In this document: piece after piece, positions 24,595 to 35,668 of the stretch
How positions within the stretch are numbered: position 1 is the first letter of the stretch
Layout of the letters: each line of letters begins with the position of its first letter
Assembly (NCBI GenBank): GCA_963695075.1
Contig: CAVOFR010000007.1
Span: forward strand, 806,001-870,000
Reading direction: 5' to 3'
Length of the DNA: 64,000 bases
Origin: CAWCAL01 sp963695075
GTDB lineage: Bacteria > Actinomycetota > Acidimicrobiia > Acidimicrobiales > CAWCAL01
Made by a program: the position numbers and the translations under genes
The notes under the pieces: generated by a model
Databases searched by the model: none
What the model was told of the DNA's origin: nothing
The model's input: the letters and a program-made list of their open reading frames with translations, nothing else

Positions 24595-25554
24595 TCACCG
24601 GGTCAACGGGTAGGAGACGTTGAGCTCGGTGCCGATGTCCAGCAGGGTGTCGGGCGGACCGACGCCGATGCCGTCGAGCAGGCGGTTCATCATCTCGAAG
24701 TTCCCTGCCACCGCCGCAGCTCGCGCGCCGCCGGCCTCGTCGGTCGCGGCGACCAGCGCCGGCAGGGCGATGTCGCGCTCGAACGGGTCGCGCAGCACGG
24801 CCGCATCGGTCAGCTCACGCAGTTCGGCTCCGGCGACGAGCAGTGGGTCACGGGTGACGTCGCCCACCGCCTTCAGGTCCACCGCCTGGTCGGTCCTCTG
24901 GCTGCTCGCCCGGAGCATGCCGGCGTGGGCGAACAGTCAGAAGAAGCACTCGTTCAGCAGCGATGTCCGAGCGGCGACGAGCTCGATCTGGCACCTATTC
25001 AAGTCTTTCACGATCTCGAGGTCGCCCATCTCGGCCATGCTCAGGTAGAGGACGCCATGGAGGTCCATCAGCGCCTCGGTCTCGGCGGCCACCGCCGACA
25101 GCGCGTTCGGGGCCGACGCCGGACCGACGGTCGGAACGAAGCCTCCGTTCATCACCGCGTCGGGCACGGTCGCCCTGGTGGGCTCACCGGGACGGGGATC
25201 GGGCAGCCGGCGCGGCGAGCTCCCGATGCCGAAGAGGAACGTGTCGACCGCGTTGAGTCGTGCGACGATGCCGAGGACTTCGACGTAGGCGCGACGGTCG
25301 AGGCCTCGCCGCTCGAGATCCTCGACCCAGGGGAGATCCACGTGGGGATCGGCTGAGAGCCGCTCGGCTGCTTCGACCGCGGCTTCGGGGAGCGGCGCCG
25401 AGGCAAGATCGGCCCGCCCGGAGTCGGTGGCGCGGGCCGCTCGGGCCACGCGGGCCATGGCCACCCGCTCCGCTCCGGTCCACCAGGTGCCGGCGGCAGC
25501 CAGCCGGGCCCACTCCCGGTCGAGGCCGTCGGCGTACGAGTCGACGAGGTTCAT
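24595..25554 (-). CDS. AhpD-like selenoprotein (in-frame UGA = Sec206)
   Basis: Two same-frame segments (25554-24940 and 24936-24595) are joined through one TGA at 24939-24937. Read as selenocysteine, the product is 319 aa with E202-C203-F-F-U206-L-F-A-H210, the C-x-x-C-x-x-x-H redox motif of AhpD/carboxymuconolactone-decarboxylase peroxidases with the second cysteine replaced by Sec. A 10-bp stem starts immediately after the UGA. CxxU AhpD-like selenoproteins are an established bacterial group, annotated as alkylhydroperoxidase-related. It should reduce peroxides or protein/small-molecule disulfides in the cytoplasm. Its ATG overlaps the amidase stop by 4 nt (ATGA). A nonsense mutation is the alternative, but the motif position argues strongly for Sec. 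Confidence 0.88.
24902..24936 (-). promoter_or_regulatory. SECIS-like hairpin after Sec UGA
   Basis: Directly 3' of the UGA, CTGTTCGCCC (24936-24927) pairs with GGGCGAGCAG (24911-24902) over 10 bp with a single G-U pair, leaving a 15-nt apical region containing further G/C pairing potential (CCGG...CCGG). Bacterial SECIS elements are stem-loops at just this position, recognised by SelB. The stem lies inside the coding sequence. Confidence 0.75.
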
Positions 25555-27056
25555 GAGGCGGTGAGAGGCCAGCCGATCTCGCGCTCGGCGGTCAGGGCGA
25601 CATCGAACAGCAGCGCGTCGGAGTGATGCCGGGTCATGACCTGCATCCCGACGGGCAGACCCTCGACCAGGCCGGCGGGAATCGAGACCGATGGGTTGCC
25701 GTAGACGTTGGCCGGGATGGTGAGCCCTCCCATGGCCAGCATGTCGGCCAGCCGGGTCTCGGCCACGCGGAACAGGCGCGACGGCAGCCGGGGTGCGAAT
25801 CCGGTGACCGCCCGGAGAGCACCGAGTACCGCGGCCAGCACCCGTCGCGTCGCCGGCGAGGTCATGACTCGGTCCAGCCCCGGCGGTGGCGGGCTCGACA
25901 TGTGGGCATCGGCGGCGAACGCGGGGCCGGGGTTGGTGGCGGCGATGACGAAGTCGACCTGGTCGAACATTCGAGCCATCGCCGTCGTGAGCTCGAGCCG
26001 TTTCTTCTCGGCGATCGCCGCGGTGTGCAGGTTGTAGAACGTCTGGCCGAGCCGCAGGCCGTCCTCGATCGCGTCGGTCAGCTCGTGCGCGCACTGTGGC
26101 CACAGGTCCCCGAGGTCGGCCAACAGCGTGCTGACGTTGCCGAGCATCCACTCGATGGTGAGGTTGGGCAGCTCGACCGACAACTCGACCTCCTTCAGAC
26201 CCACGGTCCGGATGAGCTGGTCGGCGCGCTCCCGGAGCGCCTCTTCGACGCCGGCATCGAGCGGCACCCCGCCGAAGTCCGGGATGACACCGACCCGCAT
26301 CCCCGACAGGTCGTGGGTGCCGAGATCGGCTTCCCACGTGCCCGGCGAGGGCAGCGACCACGGGTCGTGCGAGTCGAACCCCGCGGTGACGTCGTAATGG
26401 CGGGCGGTGTCCCGCACGGATCGGGCCAGACATCCCATCACCACCGTGCTCGGCCGCGAGTACGAGGCCGGGCTACGGGGGATGCGACCGTAGGTGCCTT
26501 TCATCCCGAGCAGGCCGCAGTATCCGGCCGGGATGCGGATGGATCCGCCGCCGTCGGACGCCGTGCCCATGGTGACGAGGCCACCGGCGACCGCGGAGGC
26601 CGTGCCGCCGGACGAACCGCCGACGGTCCGACCGTGTTGCCACGGATTGTGGGTGACGCCGTTGAGCTTCGTGATGCTGATGTTGAGGCCACCGAACTCA
26701 CTCGAGGTGGTGAGTCCCACCGGCACCGCACCTCCCTGATCCCGGAGCCGCTCGACCGAGACCTGCGTGGAGGTGGCGACTCGATCCTTGAACACCAGCG
26801 ACCCCTCGGTGTGGGGCCAACCTTCGACGCTCTCCAGCTCCTTGATCGCGACCGGCAGGCCACCGAACGGCAGATGGACGTCGGCCGCGTCGGCGGCCTC
26901 GAGCGCCCGCGCCGGGTCGACATAGGAGAAGCAGTTCAGCTGGCTGGCCCCGATCGCGGCGAGCGTCGCCTCCATCTCTTCTCTCGGTGAGCGCTCGCCG
27001 GCGCGGAACGCGTCGACGAGCGAGCAGGCGTCGCCGGTCCAGGGAGTGTCGGTCAC
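25551..27056 (-). CDS. Amidase signature family protein
   Basis: This 501-aa amidase has the Ser-cisSer-Lys triad regions: Lys in LPVAIKELESVEGWPH, the Gly/Ser-rich GRTVGGSSGGTASAVAGG, and the nucleophile block TASDGGGSIRIPAGYCGLLGMKGTYGRIPR. These enzymes hydrolyse amide bonds of small molecules; the substrate is not visible. The start is GTG at 27056, preceded by CAGAAT and 6 nt without a ribosome site, so the mRNA may be leaderless. It is translationally coupled to the selenoprotein. The two-gene operon is bracketed by family 3 repeats. Confidence 0.88.
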   Translation of the reverse strand: MTDTPWTGDACSLVDAFRAGERSPREEMEATLAAIGASQLNCFSYVDPARALEAADAADVHLPFGGLPVAIKELESVEGWPHTEGSLVFKDRVATSTQVSVERLRDQGGAVPVGLTTSSEFGGLNISITKLNGVTHNPWQHGRTVGGSSGGTASAVAGGLVTMGTASDGGGSIRIPAGYCGLLGMKGTYGRIPRSPASYSRPSTVVMGCLARSVRDTARHYDVTAGFDSHDPWSLPSPGTWEADLGTHDLSGMRVGVIPDFGGVPLDAGVEEALRERADQLIRTVGLKEVELSVELPNLTIEWMLGNVSTLLADLGDLWPQCAHELTDAIEDGLRLGQTFYNLHTAAIAEKKRLELTTAMARMFDQVDFVIAATNPGPAFAADAHMSSPPPPGLDRVMTSPATRRVLAAVLGALRAVTGFAPRLPSRLFRVAETRLADMLAMGGLTIPANVYGNPSVSIPAGLVEGLPVGMQVMTRHHSDALLFDVALTAEREIGWPLTAS

Positions 27057-27145
27057 CCGGATATTCTGCCCGGTCGGTCGGCACGGGTACCAAGGGCCGG
27101 CGTGACGGCCTGGCCCGGCCCGATCGGCATACGGACCGGGCGCGA

Positions 27146-27180
27146 CCGTCGACCATCGCCGGTGACGGACCAGATTTCGG
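27146..27180. repeat. Hairpin-tailed repeat, family 3 copy B
   Basis: accgtcgaccatcgccgg followed by the tail TGACGGACCAGATTTCGG (27163-27180), in the same orientation as copy A. It sits about 90 nt upstream of the amidase start and 17 nt from the 3' end of the molybdopterin enzyme gene. Confidence 0.7.
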
Positions 27181-27196
27181 CAGAAGGGACGGACGC

Positions 27197-29512
<2,316 letters not shown>

Positions 29513-29518
29513 CGTCCC

Positions 29519-29524
29519 AACCTA
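29519..29524 (-). promoter_or_regulatory. -10 element for leaderless ATG start
   Basis: Minus-strand TAGGTT, 6-nt spacer (GGGACG), then the ATG at 29512 of the molybdopterin oxidoreductase. Confidence 0.5.
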
Positions 29525-29618
29525 GGGGGCGGCTCCCGCCGAAATCTTGGCGCTCAGCTTCTGCATGCGCCGAGAATCGCCGAGGTTTCGGCCGGAGGGA
29601 CCTGATGGCGAGGGCCGG

Positions 29619-30218
29619 TCAGCTTTTCGGGGGGAGCTGGGCGATCAGGCTCTCGAGGATGCCCAGGCCGATCGTCATCTTCTTGAAGAACGACACCGTG
29701 TGCGGGATGAGGGTGAATCGGGGGTGCGGCCTCCACATCTCGCGGAGTCGGAGATCGAGGTCGATCGCCTCCTGCTGGGACTCGGTACGGAACCGGTTCT
29801 CGCTCTCGAAGCCGTGTCCACCGTGGGCGGCGGTCTCGAAGAAGATCACCGCGTCGTACCGGTCGAGCTCGGCTCGGTGGTCCGAGCCGACGCTTGTGAA
29901 GAAGCTCCCGGGACCGTCCGGCCAGTAGGCGCCACCGTCGGCCGTGCCCCGGTCGCAGAGGAGGATCCGATCGGGGTACTCGGCGGCCTGGATGTCCTCG
30001 AGATTGCGCTGCACGTGGTAGATCGCGTCCTGGGCGCTGCGCACCGCGTCGGCGTCGGTCGGTCGGGGGAAGCCACCGGAGAACAGCAGGGTGGCCGTCT
30101 CGGGAACCACGATCACCCGGTCGCCGATCTCGCGGCGGAAGAGGTCGGCGGCGGTGGTCTTCCCGCCGCCGGGCCCACCGGTCAGAACGACCCGAAACGG
30201 TCCTGTGCCTCGATCCAT
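29619..30218 (-). CDS. AAA family ATPase (NadR/Ttd14-like)
   Basis: This 199-aa single-domain P-loop protein has Walker A GGPGGGKTT at residues 14-22, a Walker-B-like region ILLCDRGTADGGAYWPDGP, and a C-terminal Arg-rich lid (LREMWRPHPRFTLIPH). It matches the AAA_28 family, whose members resemble NadR kinase domains and nucleoside/phosphoinositide-binding ATPases. Function in bacteria is unclear. I take the ATG at 30218 because it gives the P-loop right at the N-terminus. The frame is open much further but overlaps the divergent enoyl-CoA hydratase. Confidence 0.82.
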   Translation of the reverse strand: MDRGTGPFRVVLTGGPGGGKTTAADLFRREIGDRVIVVPETATLLFSGGFPRPTDADAVRSAQDAIYHVQRNLEDIQAAEYPDRILLCDRGTADGGAYWPDGPGSFFTSVGSDHRAELDRYDAVIFFETAAHGGHGFESENRFRTESQQEAIDLDLRLREMWRPHPRFTLIPHTVSFFKKMTIGLGILESLIAQLPPKS

Positions 30219-30263
30219 CGAAACAGTGTGCCTCAGCCGGCGACGGACGGTCGCCGATCGGTC

Positions 30264-30269
30264 TACGGT
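30264..30269 (+). promoter_or_regulatory. -10 element for leaderless ATG start
   Basis: TACGGT, 6-nt spacer (CATCGC), ATG at 30276 of the enoyl-CoA hydratase. No ribosome site. Confidence 0.5.
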
Positions 30270-30275
30270 CATCGC

Positions 30276-31112
30276 ATGACCGATGAAGTCGGGTACGAGC
30301 AGATCCTGGTCGAGCGCGACGGGCCCGTCGCCCTCGTCACGCTGAACCGGCCGGACCGCATGAACGCGTGGACCTGGACGATGAGCGCTGACCTGGCGCG
30401 GGCCTTCGACACGCTCGATGCCGACGACTCCTGCCGGGCGATCGTCGTGACCGGAGCGGGCCGGGCGTTCTGCGCCGGTGCCGACCTCGGCGGCGGCGAG
30501 CGGACGTTCTCGGGCAAGTCGAAGGCGCTGGGGACCACCGAGGACGCCGAGGAGGTGATGAGCGCCACCCCCGCCAACCGGTTGAAGACCCCGGTGATCG
30601 CTGCCATCAACGGTGCGGCGGTCGGCGCCGGGCTGACCATGACCATGGAGTGGGACCTGCGGGTGGCAGGCGATGACGTGAAACTCGGCTTCGTGTTCAA
30701 CCGGCGCGGCGTCATGCCCGATGCCGACCTCTTGTGGCTCATCCCCCGGCTGATCGGAGCGTCGGCGGCGATGGATCTGCTCCTCACCGGGCGCATCTTC
30801 CGCGGCAGCGAAGCGATGGACCTCGGCCTCGTTCACCGCTGCGTTCCGGCCGACCGGGTGGTCGAGACGGCGATGGAGCTGGCCCGCGACATCGCCGTCA
30901 ACACCGGACCGGTGTCGGCGGCGATCACCAAGCGGGTGTTGTGGGACTTCCTCTCCGAGCCCGACCGGGGGACGGCAGCCGTCCGTCAGCACCGTCTCTT
31001 CGGTTGGACCGGGCAGCAGGCCGACGCGATCGAAGGCGTGATGGCCTTTATCGAGAAACGAGAGCCCGATTGGAAGCTCTCCAAGAACGACGACTACCCC
31101 GGGGATCTGTGA
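30276..31112 (+). CDS. Enoyl-CoA hydratase/isomerase family protein
   Basis: The ATG at 30276 gives 278 aa of crotonase fold. Oxyanion-hole motifs are clear: GAGRAFCAGADLGGG and INGAAVGAGLTMTMEWDLRVA, followed by FVFNRRGVMPDADLLWLIPRLIG and the C-terminal VNTGPVSAAITKR. In the usual catalytic Glu positions I see R/G and D, so it may be a non-hydratase member such as an isomerase or a lyase. It likely forms a unit with the acyl-CoA dehydrogenase 10 nt downstream. A leaderless start is likely. Confidence 0.87.
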   Translation: MTDEVGYEQILVERDGPVALVTLNRPDRMNAWTWTMSADLARAFDTLDADDSCRAIVVTGAGRAFCAGADLGGGERTFSGKSKALGTTEDAEEVMSATPANRLKTPVIAAINGAAVGAGLTMTMEWDLRVAGDDVKLGFVFNRRGVMPDADLLWLIPRLIGASAAMDLLLTGRIFRGSEAMDLGLVHRCVPADRVVETAMELARDIAVNTGPVSAAITKRVLWDFLSEPDRGTAAVRQHRLFGWTGQQADAIEGVMAFIEKREPDWKLSKNDDYPGDL

Positions 31113-31122
31113 GGCGGGATCG

Positions 31123-32325
31123 GTGACAGGACCTCCGGTGAGGGACATCAACTTCGGGCCTCCGGCTCGAGTCGCCGCCGTGGAGGCCAGGGAGTGGCTC
31201 GATCTCCACGCCGAACGGGGCCGGGGGTTCATCGACACGCAGGGCGTCGCCCCCAAGGGGCCCTGGGTCGACCTCCTGCGCGAACATCGCTGGCTCTGTC
31301 TCAATTGGCCCGAGTCGGTGGGGTGCCGGGGTCTCACCGGTCTGGAGGCCGCCGCCGTCGATGCCGAGTTCGCGCGGGCGAAGGTGGCACGACCGGCGCT
31401 GGGGATGGGTGAGACGCTGGTAGGCCCGGCGATCATCGTCCACGGCACCGAGGAACAGAAAGCGACCTTCCTGCCGCGGATCCTCGACGGCACCGATCGG
31501 TACTGCCAAGGGTTCTCCGAACCCGAAGCCGGCTCTGACCTCGCCAACGTCCAGACCCGCGGCGTCATCGACGGCGACGAGCTCGTCATCACCGGACAGA
31601 AGGTGTGGACCTCGTGGTACTGGGACGCCACCGTGCTGTTCGCTCTGGTCCGGACCGATCCGGCCGCGTCCAAGCACGCCGGCATCTCGTACGTTCTCGT
31701 TCCGCTCGACCGGGACGACGATTTCCTGCCGACCAACGGAGTCGAGTTCCGCCCACTCCGCCATATCGGAGGTGAGGCCCACTTCGCCGAGACGTTCCTC
31801 GACCGAGCACGGGCTCCGCTGTCCCACGTGATCGGGCGGCTGGGCGACGGTTGGGCGGTCTCGAAGACCACCCTCGGCAACGAACGCGGCGGGTCGGCCG
31901 CGACCCAGCACGTGCGGTTCGAGATCGCCCTCCGGAAGCTGATCGAAGAGGTGCAGCGACGGGGCCGCAGGGACGATCCCGTCCTCCGCCAACGACTGGC
32001 GTGGGCGCACACGCACGTCGAGCTGATCCGGTTCGGCGGCCTGCGCGTGCTCGCCTCGCTGATCGATCGCGGAGACCCCGGTCCGGCCGCGTCGATCGCG
32101 AAGGTGCTGTGGTCGGAGTATCACCGCGACTTCGGCGAGCTCGCCATGGGCGTGCTCGGAGCGGACGCCCTCGTCACCCGCGAAAGCGAGCGGTACGAGC
32201 CGAATCGGTGGCAGGCCGACTTCTTGGGCAGCCGCTCGTCGACCATCTGGGGTGGCACCGCCGAGATCCAGCGGAACATCCTGGCCGAACGGGTCCTCGG
32301 GCTGCCGCGGGAGCCCTCCCCGTGA
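31123..32325 (+). CDS. Acyl-CoA dehydrogenase
   Basis: This 400-aa full-length acyl-CoA dehydrogenase starts at a GTG with a gaggcggg ribosome site. The N-terminal helical domain is followed by the FAD-binding motif QGFSEPEAGSDLANVQTRG, ITGQKVWTSWYWDA, and a C-terminal domain ending SRSSTIWGGTAEIQRNILAERVLGLPREP. The W-G-G-T-x-E-I-Q-x-N-I motif is typical of the long-chain/steroid FadE group. It would oxidise acyl-CoA in tandem with the enoyl-CoA hydratase-like gene just upstream. Confidence 0.92.
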   Translation: MTGPPVRDINFGPPARVAAVEAREWLDLHAERGRGFIDTQGVAPKGPWVDLLREHRWLCLNWPESVGCRGLTGLEAAAVDAEFARAKVARPALGMGETLVGPAIIVHGTEEQKATFLPRILDGTDRYCQGFSEPEAGSDLANVQTRGVIDGDELVITGQKVWTSWYWDATVLFALVRTDPAASKHAGISYVLVPLDRDDDFLPTNGVEFRPLRHIGGEAHFAETFLDRARAPLSHVIGRLGDGWAVSKTTLGNERGGSAATQHVRFEIALRKLIEEVQRRGRRDDPVLRQRLAWAHTHVELIRFGGLRVLASLIDRGDPGPAASIAKVLWSEYHRDFGELAMGVLGADALVTRESERYEPNRWQADFLGSRSSTIWGGTAEIQRNILAERVLGLPREPSP

Positions 32326-32385
32326 GCTTCGTGCTCCGGCGATCGGATGTGCGAGCCGGAGCGACCAGCCCGGGGCGGGGTCGCG

Positions 32386-34653
32386 TCAGCGCAGGCCGAC
32401 GGGGACGGGCTCGGGCGGGTGCCGGCCGGTGCCGGGCTGCTCGGCCTCGTCGTCGGCCAGATCGGGCTCGCCTCTTCCCCCCACGATGGCCGGGAGCAGC
32501 AGCAGGGTGGTGAGCCAGCTGAGCAGGATGATCGACGACAGGAAGACGCCCACGACGACGTAGGGCACGAGGGAGGCGAAGAGCAGCGGCGTGAAGCCGA
32601 TGGCGATCACGAGGGCGTTGCGGGTCAGGGCCCGGGCCGGCTCCTCGAAGAAGGTACGCACGGCGGCTCGTCGGTCACCGAACTCGGCGTCGAGCTCACG
32701 GAACCGCTGCACGAAGTGGATGGCGAAGTCCACGCCGATGCCGAGTACGAGCGTCGACAGCACCGCGATCGGCATGTCGTAGTCCTTGCCGACGAGTCCG
32801 ATGAAGCCGTAGACGACCAGCACGGTCCACACGACGGGCAGCACGCTCAGCAACGCCCACTTGACCGACCGGAACACGATCATCATCAGCACGATCACGA
32901 CCAGCAGCGTCGACAGGAAGGCCTCGAGCATGCCGGCGACCATCTCGTCCTGCCAGACCAGGTTGAGGTAGGTCTCACCCGCCCACTCCGCTTCGATTCC
33001 GGCCGGCAGGGGAGTGGCGGCGAGCTGGGCTTCGGTCGCGTCGACGACCGACCGCATGGCCTGGTTGTCGCCTTCGGTCAGTTGGAGTCGGACGTTGGCC
33101 CGGCTGCGATCCGCGTCGATGAGGCTGCCGACCATCGGATCGGCGTCGTCGAGCTGGTCGAGCTCGACGTAAGCGGCGCTGCTCCCCACGACCTCGGAGG
33201 CCTCCCAGTCGACCTGGAGGGCTTCGACGGCAGCGACTGCGTCGGCCTCGACCAGCGCGCCGGGCTCGTCGGCGGTCAGGATCAGGCTCGCCCCGAACGT
33301 ACCGGGCAACCGGTCGTTGAGTGCCGTCGTGGCCGAGCGGATCTCGCTGTCGGGCTTGAACCAGTTGACCGGGTTGTCGTTCACCTCGATGGCGGTGATG
33401 GCGGGAACGGCGGCGAGGGCGAGGAGGGCGAACCCGATGATGATGGGTACACGACGGCGGACGCTGAACCGGCCGAGGCGGCGAAGGCCGCCGGTGAGCA
33501 GGTGCCCCGAGCTCTCGGGCCGACCCTCCAGGGCCGAAGCCAGACGGGTCTCGCTCATCGACATCACGACGGCCGGAATGAACACGACCGTGGCCAACCA
33601 GGCCACGAGGACGCCGAAGGCGATGAAGATACCGAACACCCGCACCGGGGGGATGGGAGCGATCGCCAGCGCGGCGAAGGCGACCCCGGTGGTGAGCGAC
33701 GTGTAGGCCAGCGGCCGGTACAGCTCGCCGAACACGACCCGCAGCGTCTCGCGCCGATCCAGATGATGCGGGTACCGGTCGAAGAACTCGCTCAGAACGT
33801 GGATGCTGTCCAGGATCGCGATCGGCATGAGGAAGATCGGGATCATCGAGCTCATGATGTGCAGGGTGTTCCCCGTGCCGATGAGCAGACCCATCGTCCA
33901 GATGACGCTGAGGAGAGCGACGGCCATTGCGGCCAGGACGAGCGCGAGTCGACGGAAGAACATCAGCATCAGGCCGAACACCAGGAGCGCGGCCAGTGGG
34001 GCGAACACGCCCATCTGTACGAACATCTCCTGACCGAAGACCTCCTCGGCCAGCGGGAGGCCGGCGACGTGGGTCTCCATGGCGGCGAGCACCGGCGACG
34101 CATCGATCGCCTCGCCGACCGCGTCGTTGACGGGGTTGGCCTCGGACTTGTCGACCAGTGGGACGTAGATGGCCGCGGTCGTCCCGTCGGCCGAGATGAC
34201 GTTGCCACCCAGGATCGGGTCGGCACCGGCGGTGGCCACCGTCGCTTCCACCGCCGCCTCGCTCCCGAGGTCGGTCTCGCCGCCGGTGGCGCTGGCGAAC
34301 CAGGTCACCTCTTCGCCGATGACGCCGTCGAGTGCCGCGGTCGACCGGGCCAGATCGTCGATGGCCGTGAGGGTCTCGGCGTCGCGCACGTCGTCGGCGA
34401 CCACGCCGACCACGATCATGTCGTGGGCGCCGAAGGTGTCGCGGATCTCGGCGTTGAGGGCGCGGACCGGATGGTCGCCGGGCAGCATGTTCTCGGGGTC
34501 GGTGTCGACCTGGAGGCGCACGGTGAGGCCGGCGAAGATCAGCGTCAGGACGGCGGCGCCCCACAGGACGGTGCGGGGCCGGTCGATGGCGAAGTCGACC
34601 AATCGGTGGGACGAGGTCGGGCGGTCCGACCCATTGTGCGTATGTACGGACAT
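32386..34653 (-). CDS. MMPL/RND-family exporter
   Basis: This 755-aa protein has two matching halves, each with one helix, a large extracytoplasmic loop and five helices. Diagnostic motifs are GIGVDFAIHFVQRFRELD in the second half and the matching IAILDSIHVLSEFFDRYPHH in the first, as in MmpL and hopanoid/lipid RND transporters. It is expected to move lipids or hydrophobic compounds using proton flow. I take the ATG at 34653, where homology begins (VDFAIDRPRTVLWGAAVLTLIF). TAGTAT lies 7 nt upstream and no ribosome site is seen. It converges with the acyl-CoA dehydrogenase. Confidence 0.88.
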   Translation of the reverse strand: MSVHTHNGSDRPTSSHRLVDFAIDRPRTVLWGAAVLTLIFAGLTVRLQVDTDPENMLPGDHPVRALNAEIRDTFGAHDMIVVGVVADDVRDAETLTAIDDLARSTAALDGVIGEEVTWFASATGGETDLGSEAAVEATVATAGADPILGGNVISADGTTAAIYVPLVDKSEANPVNDAVGEAIDASPVLAAMETHVAGLPLAEEVFGQEMFVQMGVFAPLAALLVFGLMLMFFRRLALVLAAMAVALLSVIWTMGLLIGTGNTLHIMSSMIPIFLMPIAILDSIHVLSEFFDRYPHHLDRRETLRVVFGELYRPLAYTSLTTGVAFAALAIAPIPPVRVFGIFIAFGVLVAWLATVVFIPAVVMSMSETRLASALEGRPESSGHLLTGGLRRLGRFSVRRRVPIIIGFALLALAAVPAITAIEVNDNPVNWFKPDSEIRSATTALNDRLPGTFGASLILTADEPGALVEADAVAAVEALQVDWEASEVVGSSAAYVELDQLDDADPMVGSLIDADRSRANVRLQLTEGDNQAMRSVVDATEAQLAATPLPAGIEAEWAGETYLNLVWQDEMVAGMLEAFLSTLLVVIVLMMIVFRSVKWALLSVLPVVWTVLVVYGFIGLVGKDYDMPIAVLSTLVLGIGVDFAIHFVQRFRELDAEFGDRRAAVRTFFEEPARALTRNALVIAIGFTPLLFASLVPYVVVGVFLSSIILLSWLTTLLLLPAIVGGRGEPDLADDEAEQPGTGRHPPEPVPVGLR

Positions 34654-34750
34654 TTGGAGGATACTAGGGGATGGGCGACGCCTTGCCAACCCCTGGCGGG
34701 CTCGGGGCGTCGCTTTGCGGGAGAGTGTCCCGAGCCGGGAAGATGCTCCG

Positions 34751-35593
34751 ATGCCGCCGTCCGACGTGACCGAACCGATCCCCTTGCGACTCGAGGTCGA
34801 TCCCGGGATCGAGGTCGTGCTCCACGACTTCGGCGGCGACGGCGAACCGCTCCTCTTCTGCCACGCCAACGGTTTCCACGGTCGGGTGTGGGGACCGCTG
34901 GTCGCCCACCTTCGGCACCGCCGGTGCCTCGCCCTCGACTTCCGCGGCTTCGGGGACTCGACCGCCCCGACCGAGACCGCCTACGACTGGCAGCAGCTCG
35001 GTGACGACGTGCTCGCGGCCGTCGACCTCACGGGAATGCGCGGAGGCGACGCCGTCGGGCACTCCATGGGAGGCGCCGCCCTGTTCCTGGCCGAGCTGAC
35101 CCGGCCCGGGACGTTCGGTCGCCTCTTCGTCTACGAGCCGATCGTCCCGCCTCCGGACCGGGGCGAGGGCGACAGCGCCATGGCCGATCTGGCCAGGCGT
35201 CGGCGGACCGAGTTCGCCAGCTACCAGGAGGCGATCGACCGGTACGTGACGAAGGTGACGCTCGGCGCGCTGGACCCGGATTGCCTCGAGGCGTACGTGC
35301 GGCACGGCTTCAGCGAGGGGCCGGACGGAGTCATCACGCTCAAGGCGAGTCCCGAGCACGAGGCCCGTCACTACGAGGCGGCGGTGCGGACCACCCTCTA
35401 CGGGCGACTCGAGGAGATAGGCGGCGCGGTCACGGTGGCGACGGGCCCCGAGGGTTTCCCGGCGATGCTTGCTCCCATCGTGGCCGAGCGGATCCCGGGG
35501 GCCGAGCTGTTGCGGTTCGACGACCTCGGCCACTTCGGCCCGCTCGAGGACCCCGCCCGCATGGCCGCCGCGATCGCCACCGCCCTCGACTGA
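34751..35593 (+). CDS. Alpha/beta hydrolase
   Basis: With the ATG at 34751 the product is 280 aa, a compact alpha/beta hydrolase: oxyanion region FCHANGFHGRVWGPL, nucleophile elbow GHSMGGAAL, and catalytic His in DDLGHFGPLEDP. The sequence resembles epoxide hydrolase/esterase members. No signal peptide. It is divergent from the MMPL transporter and convergent with the ABC permease; a hairpin lies directly after its stop. Substrate unknown. Confidence 0.88.
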   Translation: MPPSDVTEPIPLRLEVDPGIEVVLHDFGGDGEPLLFCHANGFHGRVWGPLVAHLRHRRCLALDFRGFGDSTAPTETAYDWQQLGDDVLAAVDLTGMRGGDAVGHSMGGAALFLAELTRPGTFGRLFVYEPIVPPPDRGEGDSAMADLARRRRTEFASYQEAIDRYVTKVTLGALDPDCLEAYVRHGFSEGPDGVITLKASPEHEARHYEAAVRTTLYGRLEEIGGAVTVATGPEGFPAMLAPIVAERIPGAELLRFDDLGHFGPLEDPARMAAAIATALD

Positions 35594-35617
35594 CCCGACC
35601 CGCGGGAACGCGTCGGG
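35594..35617 (+). terminator. Possible transcription terminator
   Basis: CCCGAC...GTCGGG (35594-35599 with 35612-35617) with an inner CGC/GCG stem around ggaa, starting one base after the alpha/beta hydrolase stop. No T-run follows, so it is a GC hairpin of the kind common in actinobacteria. It may serve both convergent genes. Confidence 0.4.
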
Positions 35618-35668
35618 ATCTGTGAAGGAAAGACCACCGTGACGGTGGGAAACGTTGCCCAGAACCCG

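Noticed and set aside
24595..25554. Pseudogene or sequencing error at the TGA 24939-24937
   Set aside because: No frame change is needed, the TGA sits at the redox cysteine position of the AhpD motif, and a SECIS-like stem follows directly.
29538..29561. Possible inverted, degenerate family 3 tail (ccgaaatcttgg) upstream of the molybdopterin gene
   Set aside because: Only about 12 bases resemble the tail and no hairpin part is seen.
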